This document shows, one piece after another, positions 38,301 through 53,300 of a DNA stretch of 64,000 nucleotides. Origin of the DNA: Sarcophilus harrisii (taxonomy: Eukaryota; Chordata; Mammalia; Dasyuromorphia; Dasyuridae). Location of the stretch: contig NC_045430.1 of the NCBI RefSeq assembly GCF_902635505.1, positions 110,225,925-110,289,924 on the forward strand, written 5' to 3'. How positions within the stretch are numbered: the first letter of the stretch is position 1; each line of letters begins with the position of its first letter. The notes below the pieces were generated by a model. It saw nothing but the letters and a program-made list of their open reading frames with translations. It had not been told where the DNA came from and searched no databases. Position numbers and translations under genes: made by a program.

Positions 38301-41300
38301 CAGGTGATAGGAGGGATCTTGTTTGGGGTGATCCAGTCATGGAAATCTGACCACTATCTCAATAATCCTTTTGTATTTTAAGTAGACAGAAATTGTAGGA
38401 CAGACAGAAATTGTAGACTTTTAGGGGCTAAAATAAAAACATATTGAATATCCTGAGGAATGGAGATCAACAAATCTCACTTTAAAGATTAATAACAAAT
38501 TTTCATCAATGGGGAGGAGAAGCTGGGCAGCTCAGTAGCTTTTAATAGTTAAGAAGCCTGAAGACTAATGACAAATTGCCAATGATGGATGAAGAAAGGT
38601 ATCAAAGAACAAAGCTGAACTGAATAACAGCTATGGCAATGCAGCATGATTCCAGTGGCAGGCTTCTGGGCTTCCCAGGGAGAAGAGTGAACATTTTATG
38701 GACCTCTTCTTAGAGTAATTTTAAAAAAATGCACAATATTAAATACTTAGAAGTTCAAAGCTAGCCAAATTTATTGATATATTAATTTCAAAACACCTTT
38801 AAAAACACACCCTGGATCCTAGATTAAAAACCCTGACTTTGTAGAAATCATAATCTCAATTATGAGTCTTTCTTGGAAAGAATTATAAATTATGTTACTG
38901 AAGTGACTGAAGTCATGAGGAAAGAATACTCACCAAGTGAGCTAGTGTCTTCACTATCTTTGGGTGATGAAGGCTGAGATTCAGGACTGACTGATGAAAC
39001 ATCAAGAGAGATTAATCCAGATGTTTTCCCAAAGACTCTTATTTCACAGAAAGACAGAAACGTTTCTCTTTTTGGGATGACCACACTCACATATCTTCCT
39101 CTCATCGTCCCACATCTGAAAAACTCTGTTTTTCCATGGCCAAGAAAACCAATAATGGCACATCTGTAGGCATAGCATATTTTAATTTTTAAAGACTCAA
39201 ATGTGCTGATTAAAACATTTATATAAAGCTAAGCAGTTTTATTTTTTATTTTTTTTTATTTTTTAAAAAAAGAATTCAGTTTATTGTGCAATGATCATTT
39301 GTTTTTTCACTTTAAATATTTTTCTTTTTCCCTTCTACTTCCCAAAGATATTTCTAACATTGAGACCCTTGCCTCCTATTTTCAGTGCTCATATTTAACC
39401 AATGATTTTGCACAGACTGCACACCATGTTTAGAAAACATTCCATCCTCATTTTTAGCTGTTTAGAATCCTTAGCTTCCTATAAAACACAGCTTGGAGGC
39501 CACTCCTACATGAGACCTCTTTTTATTCACTCCAATGTTTAGGGTTCTCTACCTCCCCAAATTCTTCTTACTTTATATTTACTTATACTTATGCATATGT
39601 GCTGTATCCCTCCAACAAAATATAAACTCTTTAAAGCAAGGAATATTTCATTTTTGCACTTGGTGTCCTCAGCATCTGGCATAGTAATCTTTACCTCCTG
39701 GATGCTTAGTTAATTTTCACCAAATTGAATTAACTTAATATGTAGAACAATTTCCCACTAAACAATGATAGCTCACATTTACCTAAAATTTTCAGTTTTC
39801 TCTTTTTTTTAATTTTTAATTTTTTTTTATTTAATAGCCTTTTATTTACAGGATATATACATGGGTAACTTTACAGCATTAACAATTGCCAAACCTCTTG
39901 TTCCAATTTTTCACCTCTTACCCTCCCCTCCCCTAGATGGCAGGATGACCAGTAGATGTTAAATATATTAAAATATAAATTAGATACAGAATAAGTATAC
40001 CTGACCAAAACGTTATTTTGCTGTACAAAAAGAATCAGACTCTGAAATATTGTACAATTAGCTTGTGAAGGAAATCAAAAATGCAGGTGGGATGGCCTAT
40101 AGGGATTGGGAATTCAATGTAATGGTTTTTAGTCATCTCCCAGAGTTCTTTCTCTGGGCGTAGCTGGTTCAGTTCATTACTGCTCCATTAGAAATTATTT
40201 AGTTGATCTCGTTGCTGAGGATGGCCAGGTCCATCAGAACTGGTCATCATATAGTATTGTTGTTGAAGTATATAATGATCTCCTGGTCCTGCTCATTTCA
40301 CTCAGCATCAGTTCGTGTAAGTCTCTCCAGGCCTTTCTGAAATTATCCTGTTGGTCATTTCTTACAGAACAGTAATATTCCATAATTTTCATATACCACA
40401 ATTTATTCAGCCATTCTCCAACTGATGGACATCCAAGCTAAGCAGTTTTAAAAACAACAAGTAATGCTTATTGTATGGGTTTTCTTGAAATGGAAATTAT
40501 TGTTTTATATTGAATCTTATCCTATAATATGCTGTGTAATGGCAATGCTATTTTTATTTTCTCATTTTTGTATTTAAGTTTAAAATTTTAAAAATTACCA
40601 AAAAAGAAAGAAAATATTTACATAGAGGTCATTCAAAGATGATTAATACTTTGTCTCACTTATTTTATAGGATGACTTCTCAGATCAACATTTAACTTGC
40701 TTTATACACTAATCTTGCCAAGATGACCTCACTGAAAGTTATCCCTGGGGCTGCAAATGACATCAGCTTTTACCTTGGAATACCTATATTAGGAATGATT
40801 ATTTCCTCTTCTCCTTTATACTCACATTTAATTTCTGTATTATCTCTTGTTCATTCTTCCTCTTCTGTGACATGTCATAGGTTTAACTTTTTTATCTTTT
40901 TTTTCCCCCAAACTTAGCTCAGTGTCTTCATTCCTGAGCACATTACTGGCATGTAGTAGACACTTCAAGATGTCTATTTCTTAGAATATAATTGAGTCAC
41001 AACATTTTGCTTTTATATGTTCTATGCCATTCAGCTCCTGGGTAGATAACTCAGAAATGGTTTTCTAACTAGTCTCTCCAACTCTGGAATTTGTCTTTCA
41101 GTTCATTGAAGGCACATTCCAAATTTGTTGGTATATTGAGTATAGCACTTTAAAAGCTTGGGATTTTAAATAGCTAAAATGGTATTCCATCCCCTCCACT
41201 ATTCTTATGGTTAGCAATCCTTCCTAAGGCCTACTTGACTTTATTCTCCAGGATGTCTGGCTCTTGATTAGCAATCACACCATTGTGGTTATTGGTGATG

Positions 41301-44300
41301 TTAAGATCATTCTTGTAGAGTTCTTTGGTATATCTATTCCACCTCTTCTTAATCTCTTCTACTTCTGTTAGGGTCTTATGATTTTTGCCTTTTATTATTT
41401 CTAATTTTGCATTAAACGTTCCCCGATCTTTCTAATTTTCTTGAAGAAATCTCGTCTTGCCAATTCTATTTTTCTATTTTTTTGTATTGTTCATTTAAGA
41501 AAAAAATTTAAACTCTTCTTGCCAGTCTTTGGAATTCTGCATTCACTGGGCATATCTTCCCCTTTCCCCTGTTTCTCTCACTTTCCTTCATTCTTCAGTT
41601 ATTTGTAAAGCCTCACCAAACAGTCATTTTTCTTTCTTATTTTTCTTTTTCTTTGGGGATCTATTTTTTATTATAACTTTTTATTGACAGAACATAGGCA
41701 TGGGTAATTTTTACAACATTATCCCTTGCACTCACTTCTGTTCTGATTTTTCCCTTCTCTTCCTCCATCCCCTCCCCTAAATGGCAGGCAGTCTTATACA
41801 TGTTAAGCATGTTAAAGTATGTCCTAGATATAATATATGTGTATAAATCTGTATAGTTCTCTTGTTGCACAAGAAAAATTGGATTCAGAAGGTAAAAATA
41901 ACTTGGGAAGAAAAATAAAAATGCAAGTAGTCCACATTCATTTCCCAGTGTTCCTTCTCAGGGTGTAGCTGATTCTTTCCATCATTGATCAATTGGAGTT
42001 GAATTGGATCTTCTCTTTGTCGAAGATAACCACGTCCATCAGAAAACATCCTCATACAGTATTGTTGTTGAAATATATAATGATCTCCTAGTTCTGCTCA
42101 TTTCACTTTCCATCAGTTCATGTAAGTCTCCCCAATCCTCTCTGTATTCATCCTACTGGTCATTTCTTACAGAACAATAATATTCCATAACATTCCTATA
42201 TCACAATTTACTTAACCATTCTCCAATTGATGGGCATCCATTCGATTTCCAGTTTCTAGCCACTACAAAGAGGGCTACCACAAATATTTTGGCACGTGTG
42301 GGTCCCTTTCCCTTCTTTAATATCTCTTTGGGATATAAGCCCAGTAGTAACACTGCTGGATCAAAGGGTATGCACAGTTTGATAACTTTTTGGGCATAGT
42401 TTCAAACTACTCTCCAGAATGGATTCATTCACAACTCCACTAACAATGCATCAGTGTCCCCGTTTTCCCACATCCCCTCCAGTATTGGTCATTATCTTTT
42501 CCTGTCATTTTAGCCAATCTGACAGGTATGTGGTGGTATCTCAGAGTTGTCTTAATTTGCATTTCTCTGATCAATAATGATTTGGAACACTCTTTCATAT
42601 GAGTAGAAATAGTTTCAATTTCATCATCCTAAAATTGTTTTTATCCTTTGACCATTTATCAATTGGAGAATGGCTTGATTTCTTATAAATTAGAGTCAAT
42701 TCTCTATATATTTTGGAAATGAGGCCTTGATCAGAACCTTTAACTGTAAAAATGTTTGGGGATGTATTTTTTTGTTGCTGCCTTCTGTACAGTAATGCAA
42801 ACCTCTGTCCATATTTCTTCAGGCTCTCTTCTAGATTGAATCCTATATATCTTCATCACTTCTACTTCACATTCATAAGAAATGTTATTTAGGTTACATC
42901 TATATTATCTGATGGTTTTCCTTACTTTTTTCAATTAAGTTTGAATTTTGTAATAAAAAATTCATTATCTGAGCCACGATGAGTTCTAGGTGTTATTTTA
43001 ACTGACTGTATAGAATTTCTGAACCCTTCCTTGGCTACAACGTATAGAATCATTCTGACTTCTATATTGATGATGTAGAGTTTCCTTTTGGATTGTTGAA
43101 AATAACCACCAAGTTATTTTCACAAAATTCTATTAGTCTCTGCCTACTTCATTGTGTACTCCAAAGCCAAACTTGGAAGACCTAAGTTCAAATTTAGCTT
43201 TAGACACTACTCTATGACCCTGAAGAAGCCTAATGCTCTGTGCCTGAGCTTTCACTTCTGTAAAATGAGATGGAGGAAGAAATTGTAAACTTTGCCAAGA
43301 AAACCCCAAATGAGGTCATGAAGAGTTGGCCAAGTGTGACATTACTAAAAACAACAATATTCACTGGGTTCTCATTCTAGCCAGGAAATCCGTATGTACT
43401 TCCCTAATCAAATTGTTATGCAACTCGCCACAGAGGCAGTTCCAAAATATTTTCTTCCTCCCTCAAGTCACTCAGAACACCCTTCCCAAAAGGTCAGCTG
43501 AAGACCTTGTCTTATTCTGCAGTGAAAAAAAAAACAAACCTGTGGCTTTGTGCTAAATTGGAGCTCTTACTCCAATCACCTTATCTGTTCTTTCTCATCT
43601 CATTTTGCTTACATATCTTGTCCCATTTAAGTTTACCCTTTCTCACATAAATCCCTCTAAATACCCCCTTGGTTCTACCCTAACCCCTTCCCACCTCTCT
43701 GCCCCCAAACTACAATCCCCAGGATGGACTTTATGCTGCATCATCATTCAGTCTATTCAGAATATAATAGAAACGAATGCTTAAAGAAAATGAGGGAAAT
43801 CAATAATGTCAAATGGCAGAATGATTATCAGTTCAGATAAAGTGTGAAGAGAGGAATTTTTTCTTCATTTGGAATTATTCTAATCAAATGGAATGTAACA
43901 TTCTTTTATAGGCTGGGTACTATTTAGGTCCCAAGCTGGATGATTACACAAATTTAGAGTACTCCCTATTTTTCTTCAATGTGTTATCTCATTTAAAATG
44001 AATGGCATGATTACATGACAGCAAAAAAAATTAGGGGTTGCAACACTTAGAACAATTATGAAGTTCATATCTATGACATGAATTTCACTGCTCTGATTTC
44101 ACTGAATTTGTACAACTTAGTCAAGAATATTGAAATATTGAGATATTGAGGGACTGAATGGGAAAGGGCTGTATGCTTAAGTTATCAAGTAAATATTCTC
44201 AGTTCTTGCCTATTATTGTTTATAGTCAGAATATTACATATAATGGGAATTAAAATACATATTTTGCTACAATATCAAGTTTTAATTAAATTACCTAATA

Positions 44301-47300
44301 TTTTTATTCACTTTGTAAAATGAATATAAAGTTTGTAAAGTGTTTTAGAAATATTATCTCATTTTTTATATTCAAAAGATAATACCTGTCATTGAAAGTG
44401 CCACCATTGTGAGGAGAATCCCCCACCAGAATTAATGCTCCATTTAATTCTTCCATACAACAATCTTTTCGGGGGGTAATTGCCACAGACTTCACAGTTT
44501 CTTGCAGACCCAAATCTACCATCCACCAGGGATTAGACTCTCGTTGTGTATGAATACAGGTGCCTTTTTCAAAATCACTGAGCAGAGACCCATCTACAGC
44601 TCTTTCAGGAGACCCAGAAGCACTGGAGATACTGGACTGGAAGGCAGGTTTTCCCTCTGATAGCACTGGAGCTGAAATGATGAGATATTTGAGTATATAA
44701 TTTAATTAACCCTCAGAAGCAGAAGCTCTATTACTAAAATGAAAAGTTAGTTTTCCCCTCAATCAGGGGATCCAAAAAGTATTACTACTGTAAGAAGTGA
44801 TATTGAACACTTAGTCTTTATCCATTGACATTATCCAGTGTCATTCTCACTTTTATGAGTTTACAATATAACCCAATAACATTCTACATGAATAAACTTC
44901 TCTTTTCTATGCAGGAATGAGGAAAGGAAATATCAAGCCTAGATGATGACTTGCAAAGCATTCAAATTTATCTGTTTTTACTTGGTTTATAGAGATGTTA
45001 CATAGATCAAAGGCAATTTTCTGCTTCTTAAATCCTGATATTTACATGTTTCAATCACATGCAATAAGAAGATTGAAATAATGTTCAAGGTGAACTGAAA
45101 GATGGTGTAAGTAATTGTGAATTTTGCCTCCATATCACATCTGGTGATTTTCACAAGCCTTATGTAACTTTCCCGGCAACTGCAGTTTAAATACCATGGC
45201 AATCTCAAAATTTTCTTTGGTAAATACTTTAAACCAAGGGACTATTCTGCAAATGATCATTTTAGCTCATTCTTTTGCTATAAAGAAGCTGGATCCAATT
45301 TAGAAACTTTAAGGGAAAAATAAGTCAATTAAAACATAAAACATTCCAGGTGATATTTTCAAGAACTAAAAATACTGAAAATATATTCAAATACCTACTA
45401 ATAATATATATTCAAACACTTATTAAAAATATAAAAGAATCCATAAGAGAATAGAAGAACTCACTAAATGTCTTATGATTATGATGGTGATTCTTATTGT
45501 GCTAATTCTCCTTCCCATACTTAACATAATCCCTAATGCTCACTTTAAAAAGGAACTTGGAATACAGGATGCCTTCATATTTTGTGAATTGGGTATGAAT
45601 GCTGAGAGAAACAGTTAAGGGGATTAGAGGAAGGTGTAAACACAAAAACAGAGAAGCAGCTAAGAATTGGAAATATTTTTGAAAGTAAAAAAAGTTTGAG
45701 GGAGTAGCATCAGAAGAAGAGCACAAATTTCACAAAATCTTTTAGGAATTGTGCTGTCTAAACAATGTCTAATATGAGCAAAGAAAATGACCAAAATATC
45801 ATTGAGGTACTGTCAAGAAAAAAATGCTCACCAAAGGTGTTCTCGGTGAGATCAAAATTATAGAAAGAATCATGATCCGAAGTAGATGATAAGGTAGAAG
45901 AGAAATCATTGAACACATTGTCTGAATTCCGGGCTTTTCCAAAGACTTTCACATCACAAAATGACAAAACCTTTTCTCTCCCTGGTTTTGTGATAGTCAC
46001 GTATCTTCCATTCATTTCTCCACAACTGAAAACATGTTTTATCCCAAGACCCAGGGAAGGAATGACTGCACATCTGGGAAAAAAAAACCCAATGTTGTTA
46101 TTAATGAGAATTATGTGATGATTGTATATGAGCTATGCAGGAGGAAAAGAAAATATGGATTATTTATTCCTTGGTATTATCATAACTCTACTGCCCAATA
46201 GTTTATTTCCTAATGATCTAAAAAAGCTTCCTGAAAATATGTCCTCTTAAAACTCAAATATAGCATGGTTAGACACAAATTTTTGACTTTGAGGTACTAC
46301 TTCAGTAAAAAAAAAATAATTCGTTGATTTTAGAGTCCCTAAAGGAAGAGAAATAAAGAGTAGATAAGGGAAGCACAGAATGTGGCAACCAAGAAGGAAA
46401 CATGCTAAAGATGATGGCAGAATTGCCTTCACTGGACTAACATTTTCATTTTTGTGTGTGTAAATTTATCTTCAGAAAAGTCATATTTGGAAAGTGCTTC
46501 TTCAATCCATTATCAACCCATGAGTTTTTAAATAACAGAGCTTAGGTCAATACCTGGCATTCCACTTTCCACCATGATGAGATGAGTCTCCCACCAAAAT
46601 CAGGGTTCCTTTTATTTGTTCAGGGCAGCAATCTTTTCGATTGGTGATTGACACAAATCCTAGGGTTTGTGTTGAACCCAAATCTATCATCCACCAAGGA
46701 TCATTCTCTTGGAGAGTTTGAACACAATAGTCATTTTGAATAGACCCATCCATAGGTTTTTGAGGAGACTGGGAAGGAATGGAGGCACTGGACTGTGAGG
46801 TTGGTCTTTGTTCTGAAAGTAATGGACCTGAAGAGATGAGAAAAGTGAGAATAAATGTCTGAATCCATGTGACAAGCGCATCCTAGGGTACCAATGTAAT
46901 GAAAAGATTTCTGGTTTTGAATTTAGAAATCCTAGGTTCAAATTCAAATTATGACACATACTATGTGTGAAACCTTGGACAAAACCTTTTATCACTCTAT
47001 GCACTTCCCTTTTCTCATGCATAAAATAAGAAGATTGGATTGATTCTAGATTCTTTGAGGACATTTAAAGCTCTGTATCTCAGATCCCATGAGTTCATGT
47101 TGAAGAGTTACTCCTGTGATAAAAGGAAAATTCTAAAATGGGTCCATCTTCAGTAATTATAATTGTAGGCAGTGTATGTCACTCAACTTTATGATCTATT
47201 ACTACCTATAATAATCACAAACTATGTAGTTTATACCATTGACCTGCTTCTTCTCTATAGATTTGTAGAAAAGAACATATACATCTATGCACAAATTGCT

Positions 47301-50300
47301 TTAAGGGTCTCAATTTAGTACTTTTGGAGACTTAGAGATCAACTTCTAGTTTCCAGTGCTCCAGTTCTAGGGGAAGATTTTTAATCTTGTTTTAGTTATC
47401 TGCATATTGATTTTATTTCTTTCTCCCAACTTTTGTCATCTACAAATCTGAACAAGGTCACTTCTATGTATATATACATGCATACTTAAGTATGCATGTA
47501 TATATACATATTTAAAACAGACATTAAAAAATGAGCAGAAAAGGTTTAAGAGAGGCTAGCCTAAGCTAGACAATCTTTCGAGAAGAATTTTTATTCATTA
47601 AGCATCATTATTTGTAGATAGTTATCAAATAATTAAAATTTGTAATTTAATGTTTGTTTATTTACCTATCTCACCTGTCCCTCATTTTCTAAACAACCAA
47701 AAAGCCTTCCTTCATGTATCTACACCATATGATTAGTCTATGTCAGAATGAAGAATTGGTTAAAGAACTCTGTGGAGAGAAAACGTCCCTCACTAATAGG
47801 TTGGTATTTCTCTGCAACTTAAGAATTCTGGAGTTTCCTGCAAGTGATTTGCCAGGAGCCCCCAGCCAATAAAGGTCAGACTTGAACCCAGTAATCCTTG
47901 GCTTTGTGAAGATTTGCTCTCTGTCCAATAGCCCAATTGCCTCCCAGTGTAGCAGACACAAATGGCAAAGTAGACCTAACTTGTTCTCACCGCTCAACTT
48001 TTATCTCTGGGTCAATTCCAAAACTCTCTACTAAAATGTTCATCCAAGTCCCACAGAGAATCCTTTATTATAGGCTACTCTTGCTACAAATATGAAATTT
48101 AATAGGAATGGATGAAAATTAGTGAGTCTTGGGTTCAAATGATCAAATTCTAATTAAATGCTGGGGGAAAAGGAAGGTTCAAGTGCTGGATATAGAAGCA
48201 AATTCTCGGGCCTGTCTGGGGCTTCTTCTTAGGTTCTCTTTGCTTCTTATCCCTCCCAGGGCTCTGCTCCTGACAATGGGAACAGTCAAAGTCTTGTGGA
48301 AGCACATGGATGCTCTTCTGCAAACTACCCTCAGAGAGTATAGATGTTGCCCCAAACTTTTTTGAGTTTAATTTATAATCCATTTTGCATGTGTTACTGA
48401 GAAATATTTTTGAACTCTTCTTGAATATTTTGGTTTCAGCTTGTGGAGTTCCTAGCTTCACATGATCTTTGCCTGATGATTCTTTTGGTTTTCACATATT
48501 CCAAAGCAAGCAATTTTAGATGCCAAAAGAGATGCCATGATTTCAAATGCTGTTTTTTTCAGTAGTTAGAATTGGAATTAATTCTTTCTGACGTGATTTC
48601 TGACATGATGAATATATATTTTCCTGAGTGATGTACAGAACAATCATAGAAGAGGTACAAAGACCTATGATGGCAATAGAATATCCATCAGTGTATTTAA
48701 TGCTTCTGAAATCTTATAGGTACTTAATCTTATAGGTACTTAGGGCTATTTTTTATGGTTAGGACTAATTCCTGGAGAAAATATAAATGCATGACTGGAG
48801 ATGAAAGAACAAATTTAAAGACATCCTTGTATATATCCCCAGCATCAGAAAGACTGGTAGTGATCTGTTGACATTGTGAGGAGACCCATATCCATCCTGA
48901 CTTGTGACAGAGGAAAGGAATTTAGTCATCCTGATATAATTAGCTACTAGTAGGGTCTTTGCTGTGGAAGAGTGATCTCAACCACAATTTTGCCCATGAA
49001 GTATCCCTATATTATAGGACTTTTAATGGCTGAACTGAAGACATACTGAATACTTTGGGGGATAAAGGTCAAAGAACCTCACTTTAAAGATTAGAAACTT
49101 TTTTTTCCAGCAATGGGGAGTAGTATCTCAGTAGAATTCAGTAAATTGTAATTAAGAAGACTGAAGAGTAAGGTGAAGTGACAATGAAGAAGGTATAATG
49201 ATATTAAAGGGCAATACTATAGTGACAGATAGCTATGACAATGGAATTCAAAATTCCAATGGCAGATTTCTGGGTTTTACATGGAATATGAGTAGGCTGG
49301 ACAATCTGTGAACCTCTTCACAGAGTAATGTTTTAAAGTGCATCATTTGAAAGACATAGACATTTAAACCTAGCCAAATATAATGTTATACAAGTTTCAA
49401 AATACCTTAAGAACTTTGACTTTATATGAGTTACAATCTCAACTATTAATTTTTCATAGAAAAAACTATAGATTATGTTATGGAAGTCTTTACTATGAGG
49501 AAAGATGCTCACCAGTTAGGACAGTGTCATCATTAGCCTTGGGTAATGAAGTGACAGGAGGAATGACAGGTAGGTCATCATGAGAGATGAAATCTGATGT
49601 TTTCCCAAAGACTCTTACTTCACAGAAAGATAGAAATATTTCTCTCTTTGGGCTGATCACACTCACATATCTTCCTCTCATTGTTCCACATCTGAAAAAC
49701 TCTGTTTTTCCACGGCTCAAGGAACCAATGACTGCACATCTGAAAGCAAATCATATTTTACATGTCAAGAATTAAAAGTCCAAATTTAAAAGAGCTACAA
49801 AGAGTTTGGCAGAAGTGATTAATCCCTAGATTTATTTATTTTCAGATATGTTCAGAGATCAACATTAAACTGTTTTACAGATTGGTAATAATAAAAAGTC
49901 TTATCAAGAAGGACATCACAAAAAGTTGTACCTAGAGATGTAAATGACAGCAACATCCATCATCTTTTTGGAATACCCATATTAGGGCAAAATAATTTCT
50001 TCTTTCCCTTTATATTCACAATTAACTTCCTTACTATTTGTGTTGTTAATCATTAAATCTTGTATATTCTTCCTCTTCTATGACATGTATTAGGGTTGTT
50101 TTTTTTTTTTTTTTAACTTTTCTTGGATACCTAGCACTGAACAAATTACTGGCCTACATAGTACATGCTTCAATGGGACTGTTGATTGGAATATAATTAA
50201 AGTAAAATTTTATTTCATATATCACATAAAATTTTACTTTAATTATATTTTATATATATAACACTATTATATATATATAACACTATCCCACATTACCTCT

Positions 50301-53300
50301 TAAGTGGATCATAATAAATGCTCTTTCACCTAACCAATCACTCATTTTTAGGCTCTGGTTCTTTCAGTTCACCCAAGGCCACTTAGCAGGCACTTCCTTT
50401 CTCAAAAACACAGTTATTAGCAAATATTTTCCTAACTGTGATTACATAGTGACAATGAGACTCCCAGCCATAGCTTTTCTTCCTAACATTACACTTCTGT
50501 ACATAATGGTGAGTACTTTTTGTTTCCAACATCTAGTCTTCACCTGTTTAGTTATATACTAGCATATCTTTCTATTTATATGCAAGAATCTGTTCCCATT
50601 TTATTTTCAAGAGATGAAACTTAGCTTCATACTTGGAATTGAAAATGCCACCATTTTCAGGCAATTCCCCAACTAAAATAAATGCTCCATATAATTCTTC
50701 TGTACAACAATCTTTTCGAGGGGTGATTGCCACAGATTTCACAGTTTCTGTTGAACCCAAATCCACCATCCACCATGGATTAATATCTTTGTTTGTTTGA
50801 ATACAATTGCCTTCATCAAAATCACTTAGGAGAGACCCATCTACAGCTCTTTCAGGAGATCCAAAGGGATTGGAGATGCTGGACTGGAAGGTAGGTTTCC
50901 CTTTTGATAACACTGGAGCTGAAAGATAACATATGAGGGAAAAAGTCAATCAACCATCAGATGCAAATTGCACAAAATGAAGAATTCTCCCCAAATCCAG
51001 GGACAAAAAAATGACTACCACTATAAAGAAGTGATATAGAACACTTAACCATCATTCATTGACATTGCTCTTATATGTCATTCTCATTTGAGTTCACAAT
51101 CTATTCCAATGAAATGTCCTATACTAGCACATTTTCCTCTTTTAAACAGAAATGTGGAAAGATCCATGATAGCATTCAAAGTTCTCTACTTGTACCCAAA
51201 GTATAGATCAAAGGGAATTTTCTTCATCCTTCAACCTGATAATATACATTTAATGAGCTCACACATTTAGAAGCTCATAATGATGGTGAATTGCAAAATG
51301 GTAAGGCAATTATGGCTCTTTCTCCATGTTGTATATTCTGACCTTCATATACATTTATTTAATTTTCCTGGTAATTGCTGTTTAAGTGCCACAATCATAG
51401 ATGCTTTTTTGGTGATAAATTCTTTAAATGAATGGACACATTCTCAAGTGAACATTTATTTCATTCTTTTACTAAAAAAGAACATAGATTCATTTTAGAA
51501 ACATTAAGGGGAAAAAGAGTCAATTAATTCTAGCTAATTCTACATAAAACACTTCAGGTGAAATTAAATGTAACTTAAAATATTGAAAACATACTGAGAG
51601 ATGTTTAAAATATTTAGTTATTAAAATATAAAAGATTCCATAGGAGAGAACAACTTAATAAATATTTTATGGTTCTGATGGTGGATCTTTTTGTGTTAAT
51701 CTCCATCAACATAGTTATCACAATCCCTAGAGTTCTTTCTGAAAGCTAATTTGCAACAAAAAATGAATTCCTATTTTGTGAGCTGGATATGAATGTTGAT
51801 AAGAGTAGGAATAGAAATTAGAGGAAGAAGAAATAAGCAAAAAATAGAATGTGGTGAGAAGGATGAGTGAAATTGGGATTAGTTTTAAAAGGAAGAAAGT
51901 TTGAGGGAGTAGAATTAGAAGAGAGGCACATTTCATAAAACTTTAAAAAATTCTTCTACCTTAATATCTGATTTGAGGAATAAAAGTCAGAAAAATGTGG
52001 TGAAAAATGTACTCACCAAAATTATTCTCTGTGAGATCAAAATTATAGTAAGAACCATGATCAGTTATATGTTGGTCATCACCAGAAGTAGGTGATAAAG
52101 TAGAAGAGGAATCATGGAAAACATTGTTTTTTGAATTTGAGGATTTTCCAAAAACTTTCAGATCACAAAATGATAAAACCTTTTCTCTCCCTGGTTTTGT
52201 GATTGTCACATATCTTCCATTCATTTCTCCACAATTGAAAAGTTCTTTTATCCCAAGACCCAAGGAAGGAATGATTGCACATCTGGAAGGAAACAATGTT
52301 GTTATTTACAAGAGTATTGGGGTGATTTTACTTTGTGCAGGAAGAAAAGTAAAGATGAATTATTTATCCCTTTATGTTATCTTGACTCTACTGTCTAATA
52401 TTTAAGCTCCATTTATTCCCTATTCATTAAACTAAAACTTAATACCAAGTTTGTTTTGTACTCAAATATACCACTTTTGTCCTTTAGGCCTTAGGTTAGC
52501 AAAAAGTAAATGCTTTGACTTTATGTTCCCAAAGATATGTAAAGGAGGGGAATTAATGTTTGGAGAAGAGGAGAAGCACAGACTGTGGCTACCTCTAAGA
52601 AGTTAACATGTTGAAGATTATGCTAGAATCAACTTCATTTGAAATTGTAATCTGTGATTATGATGGAATAAAATTGTTCTGTAAGAAATGATAAACAAGA
52701 TGCTCTCAGAAAAATTTGGAAAGTCTTCCTTGAACTCAAGCAAAGTGAAATGCATTGTATAGAAAAGTAATGCCAATATTGTGGGACAATCAGCTATGAA
52801 TGACTTTGCTTTTCTCAGCAATACAATAATCCAAGACTATTCTGAAGGACTTATGAAAAGTTCTATTCATACTCAGAGAAAGAACTGATAGCATCTGAAT
52901 ACAATTTGAAACATATTTTTCTTACTTTATTTTTTTAAAAGAAAAGATTTTTCTTTTGCAATTTGACTTTTATTGAAAAGTTTTGCATAACTTCCAATGT
53001 GCCTTCTCAATGGGGATGTAGTGGGGAGAAAGGGAGAGAATATGGAACTCAAAGTTTTAAAAAGAAATGTAAAAAATATTTTACATGTTAAGTAGGGAAA
53101 ATAAAAATATTAAATTAAAATATCTCTGATAAATAGAAGTATCTTATTTAAAAAGTGATTTTCACTCCATTACCAGCCCACCAGCTTTTCTAATTGCTCC
53201 CAACTTATCCTTTTAAATGTGAAGGCATAGGTCAATACCTGTCATTCCACTTTCCACCTTGATCAGGTGAGTCTCCCACCAAAATCAGGGTTCCTTTTAT

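Larger units (their letters stand above)
39164..44385 (-). other. Intron inside D6 with two L1 copies
   Basis: 5.2 kb, more than half of it transposon: an L1 with probable transduction (39242-40434), an L1 (41669-42754) and a SINE (43165-43330). 43370-43750 resembles part of the D8 intron. No exon seen. Confidence 0.7.

Noticed and set aside
46687-47064. 125-codon minus-strand frame upstream of D5
   Set aside because: It crosses the true acceptor at 46827 in a different frame from the lectin exon; no homology seen.
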